A stretch of 37,901 bases of DNA from an uncultured Clostridia bacterium (GTDB lineage: Bacteria; Bacillota; Clostridia; Christensenellales; Borkfalkiaceae), in NCBI GenBank assembly GCA_944354265.1, contig CALVPX010000013.1:1-37901 (forward strand), given 5' to 3'. Positions 25,012 through 32,323 of the stretch are shown here, one piece after another; the first letter of the stretch is position 1, and every line of letters starts with the position of its first letter. The notes under the pieces are model-generated. The model worked only from the letters and a program-made list of their open reading frames with translations, did no database searches and was not told where the DNA came from. A program made the translations under genes and the position numbers.

Positions 25012-25367
25012 GAGTTTTATTTGTGTCTTGCACAAATAAAACTCCATATGAAAGAAAATGACTTAAGCTCTGCATATGCGCAAGCATGGGCAGGCGAAAG
25101 GTCAATTTTCTTTCGCGCGGACGCGCATTAATCAATTCAATAGCCCTCGGCGAAAAAAGGTTTTTCGCCTAAGGATGCGATGCAAGCGTATAAGGTGGCA
25201 AGCCGAATTAAATTCGGCTTGCCGCTGTCGGCGCTTTATATATAATACAACATCATTAAATCATCGCGAAAAGCTGTAGCATTTTCGCGAAGGCCGAGGC
25301 GCAATCCCACGGAAACATCAAGCCGAGATTTTCTCGGCTTGATAAAAGCAGGGATTTGCGCCTCGGC
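25012..25367. repeat. Cluster of five strong, unrelated hairpins
   Basis: No gene is supported here. Perfect or near-perfect inverted repeats follow one another. The first is GAGTTTTATTTGTG with its complement at 25012-25044. The second is GGCGAAAAA/TTTTTCGCC at 25149-25169. The third is GGCAAGCCGAATT with its complement around one base at 25197-25223. The fourth is TCGCGAAAA/TTTTCGCGA at 25264-25290. The fifth is a nested pair: an outer stem GCCGAGGCGCAATCCC (25293-25308, partner 25351-25367) enclosing ATCAAGCCGAGA/TCTCGGCTTGAT (25317-25343). The stems share no sequence. The cluster leads straight into the preQ1-like aptamer. Confidence 0.75.
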
Positions 25368-25370
25368 GGA

Positions 25371-25418
25371 GGTAGGTTTTCGGCTCAACACTACCGCATA
25401 AAAAAACCGAAAAAGGAG
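25371..25418 (+). promoter_or_regulatory. preQ1-I-like riboswitch aptamer upstream of queT
   Basis: An H-type pseudoknot can form. Stem 1 is GGTAG (25371-25375) with CTACC (25391-25395). The loop TTTTCGG (25377-25383) pairs with CCGAAAA (25407-25413) across an A-rich tail GCATAAAAAAA. This layout, the CTCAACAC loop and the A-run match the preQ1-I class, with the usual TAG/CTA pairing replaced by CGG/CCG. A terminator follows at 25446 and queT starts after it, so preQ1 binding probably stops transcription. Confidence 0.65.
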
Positions 25419-25445
25419 AGAGCGCGTAGAGCGCACAATCCCCTT

Positions 25446-25472
25446 AAGAGCGGTTTCAGGCCGCTCTTTTTT
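25446..25472 (+). terminator. Riboswitch-controlled terminator
   Basis: AAGAGCGG (25446-25453) pairs with CCGCTCTT (25461-25468), followed by a T run to 25472. GAGAGCG near 25416-25422 can pair with the right arm instead, giving a possible antiterminator. It lies between the aptamer and queT. Confidence 0.75.
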
Positions 25473-25541
25473 ATGCCCTTGAACTTCATTGACCGGGGCA
25501 TATTGCGGGGTTTACGCTCAGCCGTGCGCGCTCAAAACACA

Positions 25542-26108
25542 ATGCACAACAAAAAACTTGAATTCACCACCCTCATGATCTGCAGGGCGGGGCTGCTTGC
25601 AGCGCTGTATGCAGTTCTCACATGGTGCCTCGGCGCCTTCGCTTACGGCCCCTTTCAGATTCGTCCCGCAGAGGGATTGACCGTGCTCGCCGTCTTTTAC
25701 ATAGAAGCCGTCCCCGGCCTCTACGTCGGCTGCATGTTGGCCAACATACTCTCAGGCTACGGCGTCTACGACATTTTCCTCGGCAGCCTCGCCACTCTCG
25801 TCGCAGCGGGCCTCTCCTTCGGCGTCGGCAGACTGTTCAAAAACGACGTCTTAAAGCTGATATTATGCGGCCTGTTCAACATACTTCTCAACGCCTTCAT
25901 TATTCCCGCGGTCATGATTCTCGGCGGCGCGACAGAGGCATATTGGTACCTCTTCGGCTCCATGGTTCTGACCGAAACGGTGTGGGTATATGCGATAGGC
26001 GCCCCCCTCTACTTGGCCATAAAGAGGCTTATAGACAAGCGCGTGCGCGTCATGCTTCCGCTCGTCGGTTTCAGCAATAAAAATTACGGCGCGGCCAAAA
26101 AAGTTTAG
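25542..26108 (+). CDS. queT: Queuosine-precursor transporter QueT
   Basis: QueT is the substrate-binding membrane component (S component) of an ECF-type transporter thought to import a queuosine precursor. I place the start at ATG 25542 (188 residues), because the reading frame upstream runs through the aptamer and terminator. The remaining sequence begins at the first membrane segment, as in the family. No good ribosome binding site is visible. About five or six hydrophobic segments are present. The motif YGPFQIRPAEGLTVLAVFYI (about 37-56) matches the family core, followed by GCMLANILSGYGVYDI. The preQ1-like aptamer upstream strongly supports the assignment. Confidence 0.88.
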   Translation: MHNKKLEFTTLMICRAGLLAALYAVLTWCLGAFAYGPFQIRPAEGLTVLAVFYIEAVPGLYVGCMLANILSGYGVYDIFLGSLATLVAAGLSFGVGRLFKNDVLKLILCGLFNILLNAFIIPAVMILGGATEAYWYLFGSMVLTETVWVYAIGAPLYLAIKRLIDKRVRVMLPLVGFSNKNYGAAKKV

Positions 26109-26184
26109 TAAGACATTTAAGATAGAAAAAAACAAAAATATTGATGAAATTTAATAAATTTTACAAAAAAATTTATAAAAACAC

Positions 26185-26213
26185 TTGCAAAATATTGCAA
26201 AGTTATTTATACT
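26185..26213 (+). promoter_or_regulatory. Promoter of the small XRE regulator
   Basis: TTGCAA (26185-26190), 17 bases, then TATACT (26208-26213). The expected start is about 40 bases before the gene at 26261. Confidence 0.6.
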
Positions 26214-26260
26214 ATCTTTAGGTAGAGATGGGCTACTAAATTCACTTTATGGAGCGTAAT

Positions 26261-26512
26261 ATGACAATCACAGAAGCAGTAGCAAAAAGACTGGGCGGCA
26301 TTTTAAAGGAAAGAGGCATGATGAAGAAGGAGTTCAGGGAGCTCCCCGGCGTAAAGGGACAGAGCGTCTGCAACATCTTCAGAACAAAGTCAACTCCCTC
26401 TATCTCCATGACCACTCTTTACAGGGTTTGCAATGCACTCGGCATGACCATGGCTGAGTTCCTCGACGACCCCGTATTTGACGAAGTCGAAGTGCCCGGC
26501 GTCAACAAGTAA
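26261..26512 (+). CDS. Small XRE/Cro-type helix-turn-helix regulator
   Basis: This 83-residue protein is little more than a Cro/C1-type DNA-binding domain: ITEAVAKRLGGILKERGMMK, a recognition-helix region VKGQSVCNIFRTKSTPS and TLYRVCNALGMTMAEFLDDP. A short acidic tail follows. The ATG at 26261 has GGAG six bases upstream; an in-frame ATG at 26249 overlaps that site. It has its own promoter and a strong terminator, so it is a stand-alone regulator. Targets are unknown. Confidence 0.85.
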   Translation: MTITEAVAKRLGGILKERGMMKKEFRELPGVKGQSVCNIFRTKSTPSISMTTLYRVCNALGMTMAEFLDDPVFDEVEVPGVNK

Positions 26513-26543
26513 TCTTTAATAGTAAAATTAAAGTAAAGTCCGT

Positions 26544-26564
26544 ATGCGGCGTTATACGCCGCAT
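26544..26564. other. Hairpin after the XRE gene
   Basis: ATGCGGCGT and ACGCCGCAT form a 9-bp stem with a 3-base loop, without a T run. It lies 32 bases past the XRE stop and before the true terminator. Confidence 0.5.
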
Positions 26565-26595
26565 TAACACCGGACGATTTTAGCGAGTAATTAAG

Positions 26596-26626
26596 CCGCG
26601 CGGAAAAATTTCCGCGCGGATTTTTT
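26596..26626 (+). terminator. Terminator of the XRE gene
   Basis: CCGCGCGGAAA (26596-26606) pairs with TTTCCGCGCGG (26609-26619) and is followed by ATTTTTT. Confidence 0.85.
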
Positions 26627-26668
26627 GTATGTCATATTCTGCGCCTGCGGCGCACGCGGCTATGCCGC

Positions 26669-26931
26669 GTCATACTGAGCAGAGGCACAAAGTGCCGTCG
26701 TCGAAGTATCTTGCCTTATATGAAATCGAACAAGATGTTTCGACTGCGTTCGTCGCTTAATGCTCCTCACTTCGCTCAACATGACATAGGTGCCCGCCAA
26801 TCCTCCCCCTTCCTGTCATTTCGAGCGGAGGGCAAAGCCCGCAGCCGAGAAATCTCCCCAAACGAAGTCTAAACTACGTTCACGCAGATTTCTCCACGCG
26901 CCCGCTATAAGCGGGCTTAGTCGAAATGACA
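26669..26931. repeat. R5 repeat followed by an R1 repeat
   Basis: 26669-26786 begins GTCATACTGAGC and ends GCTCAACATGACA (R5; a second copy is at 33557). 26814-26931 begins TGTCATTTCGAGC and ends TCGAAATGACA (R1). The R1 copy has an internal stem GCCCGC/GCGGGC that differs from other copies. Confidence 0.75.
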
Positions 26932-26971
26932 AAGGAGAGCGCATGTCGGAGGGCTTGGCCGAAATGACATT

Positions 26972-27006
26972 AAAAAAATACCCCCCGCAGTGTTCCCTGC
27001 GGGGGT
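26972..27006 (-). terminator. Terminator of pckG
   Basis: CCCCCGCAG (26982-26990) pairs with CTGCGGGGG (26997-27005), and the minus strand continues into a T-rich run (A-run 26973-26979 on the plus strand). It lies 31 bases past the pckG stop. Confidence 0.8.
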
Positions 27007-27036
27007 TGCGTTCATTCGCGTATATATGCCGTTCAA

Positions 27037-28851
27037 TTACTTTTTGGCGCAGTTTTTCTTCAAGGTTTCAAGGCACTCGGTGAGCTCGGCGGGTATCCTC
27101 GTCTTTATGGTGTTGTGGTAGTAGCTGTCAATCTCTTCGGCTTCCTTAGCCCACTTCTCCTTGTCCACTTCAAGAATGCCCTTCAAATCGTCAAGGCCGA
27201 ACTTGTGTCCGGGCGCGATTTCGTAGTCCATGTCCTCAAGGTCGATGTCCTGAGGCTTGGGAACGTAGCCTATAGCCGTCTCGTCGGCGTCCACGGTGCC
27301 GTCGCAGCGCTTTAAAATCCACTCGAGCACGCGCATGTTGTCGCCGAAGCCCGGCCATATGAAGTTGCCGTCCTTGTCCTGTCTGAACCAATTGACGTTG
27401 AATATCTTGGGAGGATTCTTGACTACCTTGCCCATGTCGATCCAATGCTGAAAATAGTCGCCCATGTGATAGCCTGCAAAGGGCTTCATGGCCATGGGGT
27501 CGTGGCGGAGTACGCCCGTTGCGCCTGTGGCGGCTGCGGTCGTTTCAGAGGACATTGCGCTGCCCACAAACACGCCGTGGTTCCAATCCCTCGACTGATA
27601 TACGAGGGGTGTGGTCGTCGCCCTTCTGCCGCCGAAGATTATGGCCGACAGGGGCACGCCCTCCTTGGAGTTGAACTCGGGCGAAATGCAGGGGCAGTTT
27701 GCCGCGGGTGCGGTGAAGCGTGAGTTGGGGTGCGCGGCGTAGGTCGACTTATCCTTCTTGTCGAACTTGGCGGGGTTCCAAGGCTTGCCCGTCCAATCTA
27801 TGCAGTGTTCGGGCAGCTCCTTGTTGAGTCCCTCCCACCACACGGTCATGTTGTCGGTGTCGAGTGCGACGTTGGTGAATATAGTGCCGCGCCTCGTTGC
27901 AGCCAAGGCGTTGGGGTTGGAGTGTTCGTTCGTGCCGGGAGCCACGCCGAAGAAGCCGTTTTCGGGGTTTACAGCCCAAAGTCTGCCGTCGGCACCCACG
28001 CGTATCCATGCAATGTCGTCGCCGACGCACTCAACCTTGTAGCCCTTCTCCTGATAGTGTTTGGGGGGAATGAGCATGGCAAGGTTGGTCTTGCCGCAGG
28101 CCGAGGGGAAAGCTGCCGCAACATACTTTTTGCTGCCGTCGGGGAAGGTTACGCCCAAAATGAGCATGTGCTCGGCCATCCAACCCTCGTTCTTGCCGAG
28201 GTAGGAGGCAATTCTCAGGGCAAAGCACTTTTTGCCGAGTAGCACGTTGCCGCCGTATGCCGAGTTTACAGAAATTATGGTGTTGTCCTCGGGGAAGTGC
28301 ATGATGTAGCGGTTGTCCGCGTCGATGTTGCACTTTGCGTGGAAGCCCTTTATAAAGTCTCCGTCGGGGCCGATGGCCTTTAAGACGTTTGCGCCCACGC
28401 GGGTCATGATGTTCATGTTCAGGACGACGTATATTGAGTCGGTAACCTCAATGCCGTAGCGGGCAAAGGGCGAACCTACAACGCCCATCGAATAGGGAAT
28501 GACGTACATGGTCCTTCCCTTCATGGAGCCGCGTGCAATTTCGCTTGCAAGCTCATAGGCCTGTTTGGGGTCCATCCAATAGTTTACGGGGCCGGCGTCG
28601 TCCTTATCCTTGGTGCAGATAAAAGTTCTGTCCTCAACGCGGGCAACGTCGTTGACCTTTGTTCTGTGCAGGTAGCAGTCGGGCAGAATGCTCTGATTGA
28701 GTTTGATGAGCTCGCCAGATTTAACGGCCTCTTTCCTCAACTCGTCAAGCTGAGCCATGTCGCCCGTTATCCAAACAATGTGGTCGGGTTGGGCAAGGTC
28801 AGCGCTCTCTTCAACAAAGTCAAGTACTTTCTTGTTTTTGGTAAGTGCCAT
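27037..28851 (-). CDS. pckG: Phosphoenolpyruvate carboxykinase (GTP)
   Basis: PckG interconverts oxaloacetate plus GTP with phosphoenolpyruvate, CO2 and GDP, either for gluconeogenesis or, in fermenters, in the fixing direction. The 604-residue length and sequence fit the GTP-dependent class, not the ATP-dependent one. The kinase loop FPSACGKTNLAML (about 248-260) includes the reactive Cys. GRTMYVIPYSMGVVGSPFA (about 112-130) and PEDNTIISVNSAYGGN follow family pattern. The ATG is preceded by AAGGAG ten bases upstream. It is monocistronic, with its own terminator. Confidence 0.95.
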   Translation of the reverse strand: MALTKNKKVLDFVEESADLAQPDHIVWITGDMAQLDELRKEAVKSGELIKLNQSILPDCYLHRTKVNDVARVEDRTFICTKDKDDAGPVNYWMDPKQAYELASEIARGSMKGRTMYVIPYSMGVVGSPFARYGIEVTDSIYVVLNMNIMTRVGANVLKAIGPDGDFIKGFHAKCNIDADNRYIMHFPEDNTIISVNSAYGGNVLLGKKCFALRIASYLGKNEGWMAEHMLILGVTFPDGSKKYVAAAFPSACGKTNLAMLIPPKHYQEKGYKVECVGDDIAWIRVGADGRLWAVNPENGFFGVAPGTNEHSNPNALAATRRGTIFTNVALDTDNMTVWWEGLNKELPEHCIDWTGKPWNPAKFDKKDKSTYAAHPNSRFTAPAANCPCISPEFNSKEGVPLSAIIFGGRRATTTPLVYQSRDWNHGVFVGSAMSSETTAAATGATGVLRHDPMAMKPFAGYHMGDYFQHWIDMGKVVKNPPKIFNVNWFRQDKDGNFIWPGFGDNMRVLEWILKRCDGTVDADETAIGYVPKPQDIDLEDMDYEIAPGHKFGLDDLKGILEVDKEKWAKEAEEIDSYYHNTIKTRIPAELTECLETLKKNCAKK

Positions 28852-28990
28852 GTATTTGTATCTCCTTAAGATGTATTGCTTATTCAGAGGGGTAAAATTT
28901 TATAAAAAGTATAAAATTATAACGTCTCCCGTATAAAAGTATAACAAAATTTGTTGCACATTGCAACAAAATGAGCGCAGTTGGGGAAAA

Positions 28991-29033
28991 TTAAATGGCG
29001 GGGCGCGCACTATTGCCGCGCCCCGCCATTTAA
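28991..29033. terminator. Orphan 17-bp hairpin upstream of pckG
   Basis: TTAAATGGCGGGGCGCG (28991-29007) pairs exactly with 29017-29033 around a nine-base loop. No gene ends nearby on either strand, so it may insulate the pckG promoter or mark a lost gene. Confidence 0.55.
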
Positions 29034-29148
29034 AGGGTGTAGGGCATAGGATTTAGGGGTTAGGGGTGGTGGAAGTAATAAATGAATAGTGAATAATGAA
29101 GAGTGAATAATTGTAGTGAAAGATTTTTCCTTTGTCCTTCGCCACCAT

Positions 29149-29251
29149 TGTCATTTCGAGCGTAGCCGAGAAATCTGCGCGATAAGCGCGACAATGGTGG
29201 CTCCGAGATTTCTCCGCGCCGCACCCTGTGGGCGCTTTGGTCGAAATGACA
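29149..29251. repeat. R1 family repeat (103 bp)
   Basis: TGTCATTTCGAGC to TCGAAATGACA with internal GAGAAATCT and AGATTTCTCC. Internal arms differ from other R1 copies. Confidence 0.78.
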
Positions 29252-29411
29252 AAGGGGAGGATCGCGGCAAAGCCGCATACACTTATACTTTCCCTATCCC
29301 CTATCCCCTACCCCCTACACCCTGAACTTCGCCATTATTTTATATATTTTTACACAAAAATATCTCTTACGCGCGCATATAAACCATATAATACTTCAAA
29401 AGGAGTGTGCA

Positions 29412-30428
29412 ATGGCAGGTTACGTTAAAAGGTTGGCTTTAATTAGAACTTTAAAGGCGGGCTATTCGGCGGACGGCGGCCCCTTAAAGGGCATAATACG
29501 TTGCGAAGCCTATGCCGGCTACTTCAGGGCGGAAGCTTCGCTAATAAATTTTGCGCCCCTGTCCGACGGCTGTTACCGCATAGGCATGACCGACGGCGAC
29601 TGCGCCGTCATCTTCGACCCTCCCTCCTTCGAGGGCGACTGCAAACTCGACCCCTCGCGCGGGTTCGCCTGCCTTATAGCCTTCTGCCGCGGCGGCGAAG
29701 TGCGCCCCATCGCCTCTGCCGTGTGCGGCGACAACGAAAAACTGCTCGCCGCCGTTCAGAGCGCCATAGAGCGTGAGGAAAATCCCCCCAAACCCGCCTA
29801 CGACGACGAAGCCATTGCCGATGTAAACTATTATGAATTGGAAAATGATAAAGACGATGGAGATGTACGCCCGTCTGAAGGGGGCAAAGACGGGCAAGAC
29901 GCTTGTCAGAATGAAGATGACCCTCGCCTTAGCCCGGGCGAGAAGGGCGCAAAATACTCCACCGCCCCCGCCGCAACCGACGGCGAAAGGGTAAAGTGCT
30001 CCACGCGCTCCTTCCGCATAGGCGGCTCCCCCAAGGACGACGAGGACGCGCCGCAAGTCGGCGACCCCTGCCCTGTAGACGGGGACGAGGCCGCACAGCC
30101 ACGCCTTGCGGGAGGAGGCTTTTTCGAGCGCATGAGCGGCGACATAAAAAATATCTTCTCCACCTACCCCCGCCTGACCGCCTTGGAGGACGTGATAGAC
30201 GGCTCCAAATGGGCAAAAATTTCCTACGGCAACGGCCTGCACTATGCGTTCGGCGTGATATATGACGGGGGAAACGCCAAATTTTTGTGTTACGCCGTGC
30301 CCGTTGAGGCGGACGCGCCCTGCCCCGAAAGCTTAAAGGGCCGCGCCTCTTACGTCCCCGTCGACGGCGGAGGATATTGGATAATGTATCAGGATGCCGA
30401 GACGGGGATATCAATTAAGCCCTGTTAA
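29412..30428 (+). CDS. Two-domain protein of unknown function
   Basis: I do not recognise a named family for this 338-residue protein. Residues 1 to about 120 form a compact, Cys- and Gly-containing domain (KGIIRCEAYAGYFRAEASL, then GCYRIGMTDGDCAVIF). About 120-235 is an acidic, low-complexity linker rich in Asp, Glu, Gly and Pro. About 236-338 is a second domain with aromatic-rich motifs: SKWAKISYGNGLHYAFGVIY, KFLCYAVPVEADAPCP and GGYWIMYQDAETG. There is no signal peptide or membrane segment. The ATG has AAGGAG six bases upstream. Its stop codon overlaps the first bases of the R4 element at 30425. Confidence 0.82.
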   Translation: MAGYVKRLALIRTLKAGYSADGGPLKGIIRCEAYAGYFRAEASLINFAPLSDGCYRIGMTDGDCAVIFDPPSFEGDCKLDPSRGFACLIAFCRGGEVRPIASAVCGDNEKLLAAVQSAIEREENPPKPAYDDEAIADVNYYELENDKDDGDVRPSEGGKDGQDACQNEDDPRLSPGEKGAKYSTAPAATDGERVKCSTRSFRIGGSPKDDEDAPQVGDPCPVDGDEAAQPRLAGGGFFERMSGDIKNIFSTYPRLTALEDVIDGSKWAKISYGNGLHYAFGVIYDGGNAKFLCYAVPVEADAPCPESLKGRASYVPVDGGGYWIMYQDAETGISIKPC

Positions 30429-30632
30429 CAAAAGTGGTGGCTTGGCCGAAGCCATCCACTTTTCGTTATCTGAGGGGCCAGCCCCTCTTTCCGCGATTTT
30501 GTTTTAGCCCACAATTAAATAATCGCGGCAATTCACCCTGCTGAGGCGCAGGTATGCGCAAATTGGGGCTACTTCGGGGAAGTCAATTCCCCTCGTAACG
30601 TAATTATGCGCCTGCGGCGCAATACAATATTT
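30425..30632 (+). repeat. R4 multi-stem element, copy B
   Basis: The order is TTAAC, stem I (AAAAGTGG/CCACTTTT), CGTTAT, stem II (GAGGGGC/GCCCCTC), stem III (CCGCGATT/AATCGCGG with TTTTAGCCC inside), CAATTCAC, stem IV (GCGCA/TGCGC), CAAATTGGGG, then a final GCGCC/GGCGC hairpin. It starts inside the stop codon of the upstream gene and runs into an R2 half copy. Confidence 0.85.
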
Positions 30633-30674
30633 GAGCCCCCCTTGTGTAAAGGGGGGATTAAAGGGGGGATTGTC
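30633..30674 (+). repeat. R2 half copy attached to R4 copy B
   Basis: Contains GCCCCCCTTGTGTAAAGG, a GGGGGG run and GGGGGGATTGTC; only one end of R2 is present. The identical arrangement follows R4 copy C at 33517. Confidence 0.75.
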
Positions 30675-30699
30675 TTGCTTTTACTTTCAACAATTCCTC

Positions 30700-30782
30700 A
30701 GGCGCATATGCGCTATTTCACGCAAGCCGTAGGCTTGCAATTCACCGCGCCGCCAAAGGCGCGTTGCGCCATTGGCGGCGCC
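30700..30782 (+). repeat. R3 modular hairpin array 3
   Basis: The first unit is AGGCGCATATGCGCT, then ATTTCAC (30715-30721). The second is GCAAGCC-GTA-GGCTTGC, then AATTCAC (30739-30745). The third is a larger hairpin with outer arms GCGCCGCCAA/TTGGCGGCGC (30748-30782), followed by CTTTTC. The last hairpin may end transcription arriving from the 338-residue gene. Confidence 0.75.
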
Positions 30783-30870
30783 TTTTCATCATATTTTCGC
30801 CGTCATAGCGTTGCTTTTTTATTGGCAAAGGTATATAATGGGGTCAATCTGAAATTTAGGAGTGACGTCA

Positions 30871-31752
30871 TTGGGCGAAAGCAAGGTTAAAACAAAAAAA
30901 AGTCCCCTAAAGCGGCTTTTAATAGTTATAGTTTGCGTAGTCTTCTTTCTCGCCGTCGTTTTGGCGTTTCTCTTCATCTCCGACGCCGTCGCGCACAGTA
31001 TGGCGCGCGTGGTGCCCGACTATGAGATGGATGCCGACGGCCTCATCGCCGTGCTCGACAAGGACAGAGATGATTGGACGGACGAGGACTATGACTTTGT
31101 CTACCGTCAGACGGGTCTCACCCGCGCATATTTCGACAGCGAGGACAGAGTAGATAAAACTTTCATTTTAAACTGTCAGGCCGATCTGTACTTCACGGCG
31201 GAGCCCGACCACGATTCGGACTTTTTTTGGAGCTCGCACGACTATTTCCCCGATAAATATTTCCATATGGTAGACCTTAAAGAGGGCGACGTATTAGTTT
31301 CGGCCTCCGTGCACACCATGGGTTGGCGCAACGGCCACGCCGCCTTGGTAATCTCGGGCGGCAGCAGCGGAGGATCGAGGATAGCCGAAGCCGTAGCCGT
31401 GGGCACCGATTCGCGCACTAGCGGCACGGGTTGGTTCAGGCAGGCGGCAAGCTTCATGGTGCTCCGCCCCAAAATTCCCGCCGAACAGGCCGAAGAAATT
31501 GCCGAATGGGCATATGAAAACCTTATCGATGTACCCTATTCGCTGTTCACGGGCATCTTTTACCCCAAGGATCAGACGGACAACGTGCAGAACACGCACT
31601 GCGCCCACCTCGTGTGGCAGGCCTACAAGGCCTTCGGGTACGACATCGACACCACGGGCGGCCCCGTCGTGTCGCCAAAAAATATCGCCAAATGCGACCT
31701 GTTCGAAGTAATTCAGGTCAACGGCTTCGACCTCGATAATTTGTGGTCCTGA
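30871..31752 (+). CDS. Membrane-anchored permuted NlpC/P60-like (YiiX-type) cysteine hydrolase
   Basis: I choose the TTG at 30871 as start, because AGGAG lies eight bases upstream; a GTG at 30862 overlaps that site. The 293-residue product has one N-terminal membrane segment (about 14-36) and an external catalytic region. KEGDVLVSASVHTMGWRNGH (ending His156) followed later by NTHCAHLVWQAY (Cys244) gives the His-before-Cys order of circularly permuted NlpC/P60 proteins such as YiiX. The C-side AHLVWQAYKAFGYDID fits the CSxLVWQAY motif. Likely substrates are peptides or lipid amides at the cell surface, but this is inference. A bidirectional terminator follows. Confidence 0.8.
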   Translation: MGESKVKTKKSPLKRLLIVIVCVVFFLAVVLAFLFISDAVAHSMARVVPDYEMDADGLIAVLDKDRDDWTDEDYDFVYRQTGLTRAYFDSEDRVDKTFILNCQADLYFTAEPDHDSDFFWSSHDYFPDKYFHMVDLKEGDVLVSASVHTMGWRNGHAALVISGGSSGGSRIAEAVAVGTDSRTSGTGWFRQAASFMVLRPKIPAEQAEEIAEWAYENLIDVPYSLFTGIFYPKDQTDNVQNTHCAHLVWQAYKAFGYDIDTTGGPVVSPKNIAKCDLFEVIQVNGFDLDNLWS

Positions 31753-31768
31753 TTGCATTGATTAAAGC

Positions 31769-31816
31769 ATATATGCCGCCCTGCGGCGCGTTTCCGCGCC
31801 GCAGGGCGGCATATAT
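31769..31816. terminator. Bidirectional terminator between convergent genes
   Basis: A perfect 22-bp stem (31769-31790 with 31795-31816) with a TTTC loop separates the hydrolase gene and the minus-strand DUF378 gene. Its right arm ends on the first base of the DUF378 stop codon. It lacks a long T run but is very stable. Confidence 0.72.
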
Positions 31817-32040
31817 CATTTCAGCCCCCTGTAGGGTTTTAAAACTAAGAGCGCATAAATTAAAAACAGTGCGCTCACTCCCCCCGCCGCCGCTGCGCAC
31901 CGCACGGCGGTGAGGTTGTTAAGGCACAAAAAATTTAAAAGGTCAAAGCCAAATATTGCCCATACCCCGCCGCATATGCCGAGGATAATGAGTATTACAG
32001 AGCAGATAATACACGACAGCCGCATAAAAATATTGTGCAC
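31816..32040 (-). CDS. DUF378 (YuzA-like) small membrane protein
   Basis: The 74-residue product has two hydrophobic segments (about 8-35 and 44-68). It matches DUF378 proteins such as YuzA in ILGICGGVWAIFGFDLLNF, where the family has GGLNWGLVGLFGFDLV. Function is unknown. The first possible start is GTG 32040, with an in-frame ATG at 32025. Neither has a clear ribosome binding site, so the N terminus is uncertain. It converges on the hydrolase gene. Confidence 0.7.
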   Translation of the reverse strand: MHNIFMRLSCIICSVILIILGICGGVWAIFGFDLLNFLCLNNLTAVRCAAAAGGVSALFLIYALLVLKPYRGLK

Positions 32041-32103
32041 ATATTGCGGAAAATTATTATTGTCGGCCGCGGCAAAGGCGTTTGGCGGCTGTTCTGCAAT
32101 GCC

Positions 32104-32264
32104 GCCCTTTTTGTCATTTCGACCATCGTGGAGAAATCTCGGAGCGAAGCGACGGACAAAAAGGGCAAAAAATATTATATTTTACCATAACTTGTCTTTT
32201 TCTTTTGTCGGCGGGGTATCTACCCCGCCAGATATGTTCGACTACGCTCAATATGACAAAAGAA
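32104..32264. repeat. Degenerate R1 and R5 fragments
   Basis: TGTCATTTCGACC with GAGAAATCTCGG (32110-32140) and CTACGCTCAATATGACAAAAG (about 32240-32262) are left and right end pieces. The sequence between them is AT-rich without internal homology to full copies, except for a GGCGGGG/CCCCGCC hairpin near 32209-32229. Confidence 0.55.
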
Positions 32265-32323
32265 AAAGACAAAATTCACACCGCCATACAATATGGCAAA
32301 TCGAAGTGAGGTGTTGAGGCGGT

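Larger units (their letters stand above)
28852..29411. other. Gene-free 560-base region between pckG and the 338-residue gene
   Basis: The region holds the pckG leader and a 17-bp stem hairpin (28991-29033). It also holds G-rich plus-strand sequence at 29035-29066, an R1 repeat (29149-29251) and C-rich sequence at 29292-29322. The last is the inverted partner of the first G-rich block. No coding sequence is supported. Confidence 0.6.

Noticed and set aside
25076..25279. A 67-codon plus-strand frame within the hairpin cluster
   Set aside because: It runs through several perfect inverted repeats, lacks a ribosome binding site and has no recognisable protein motif.
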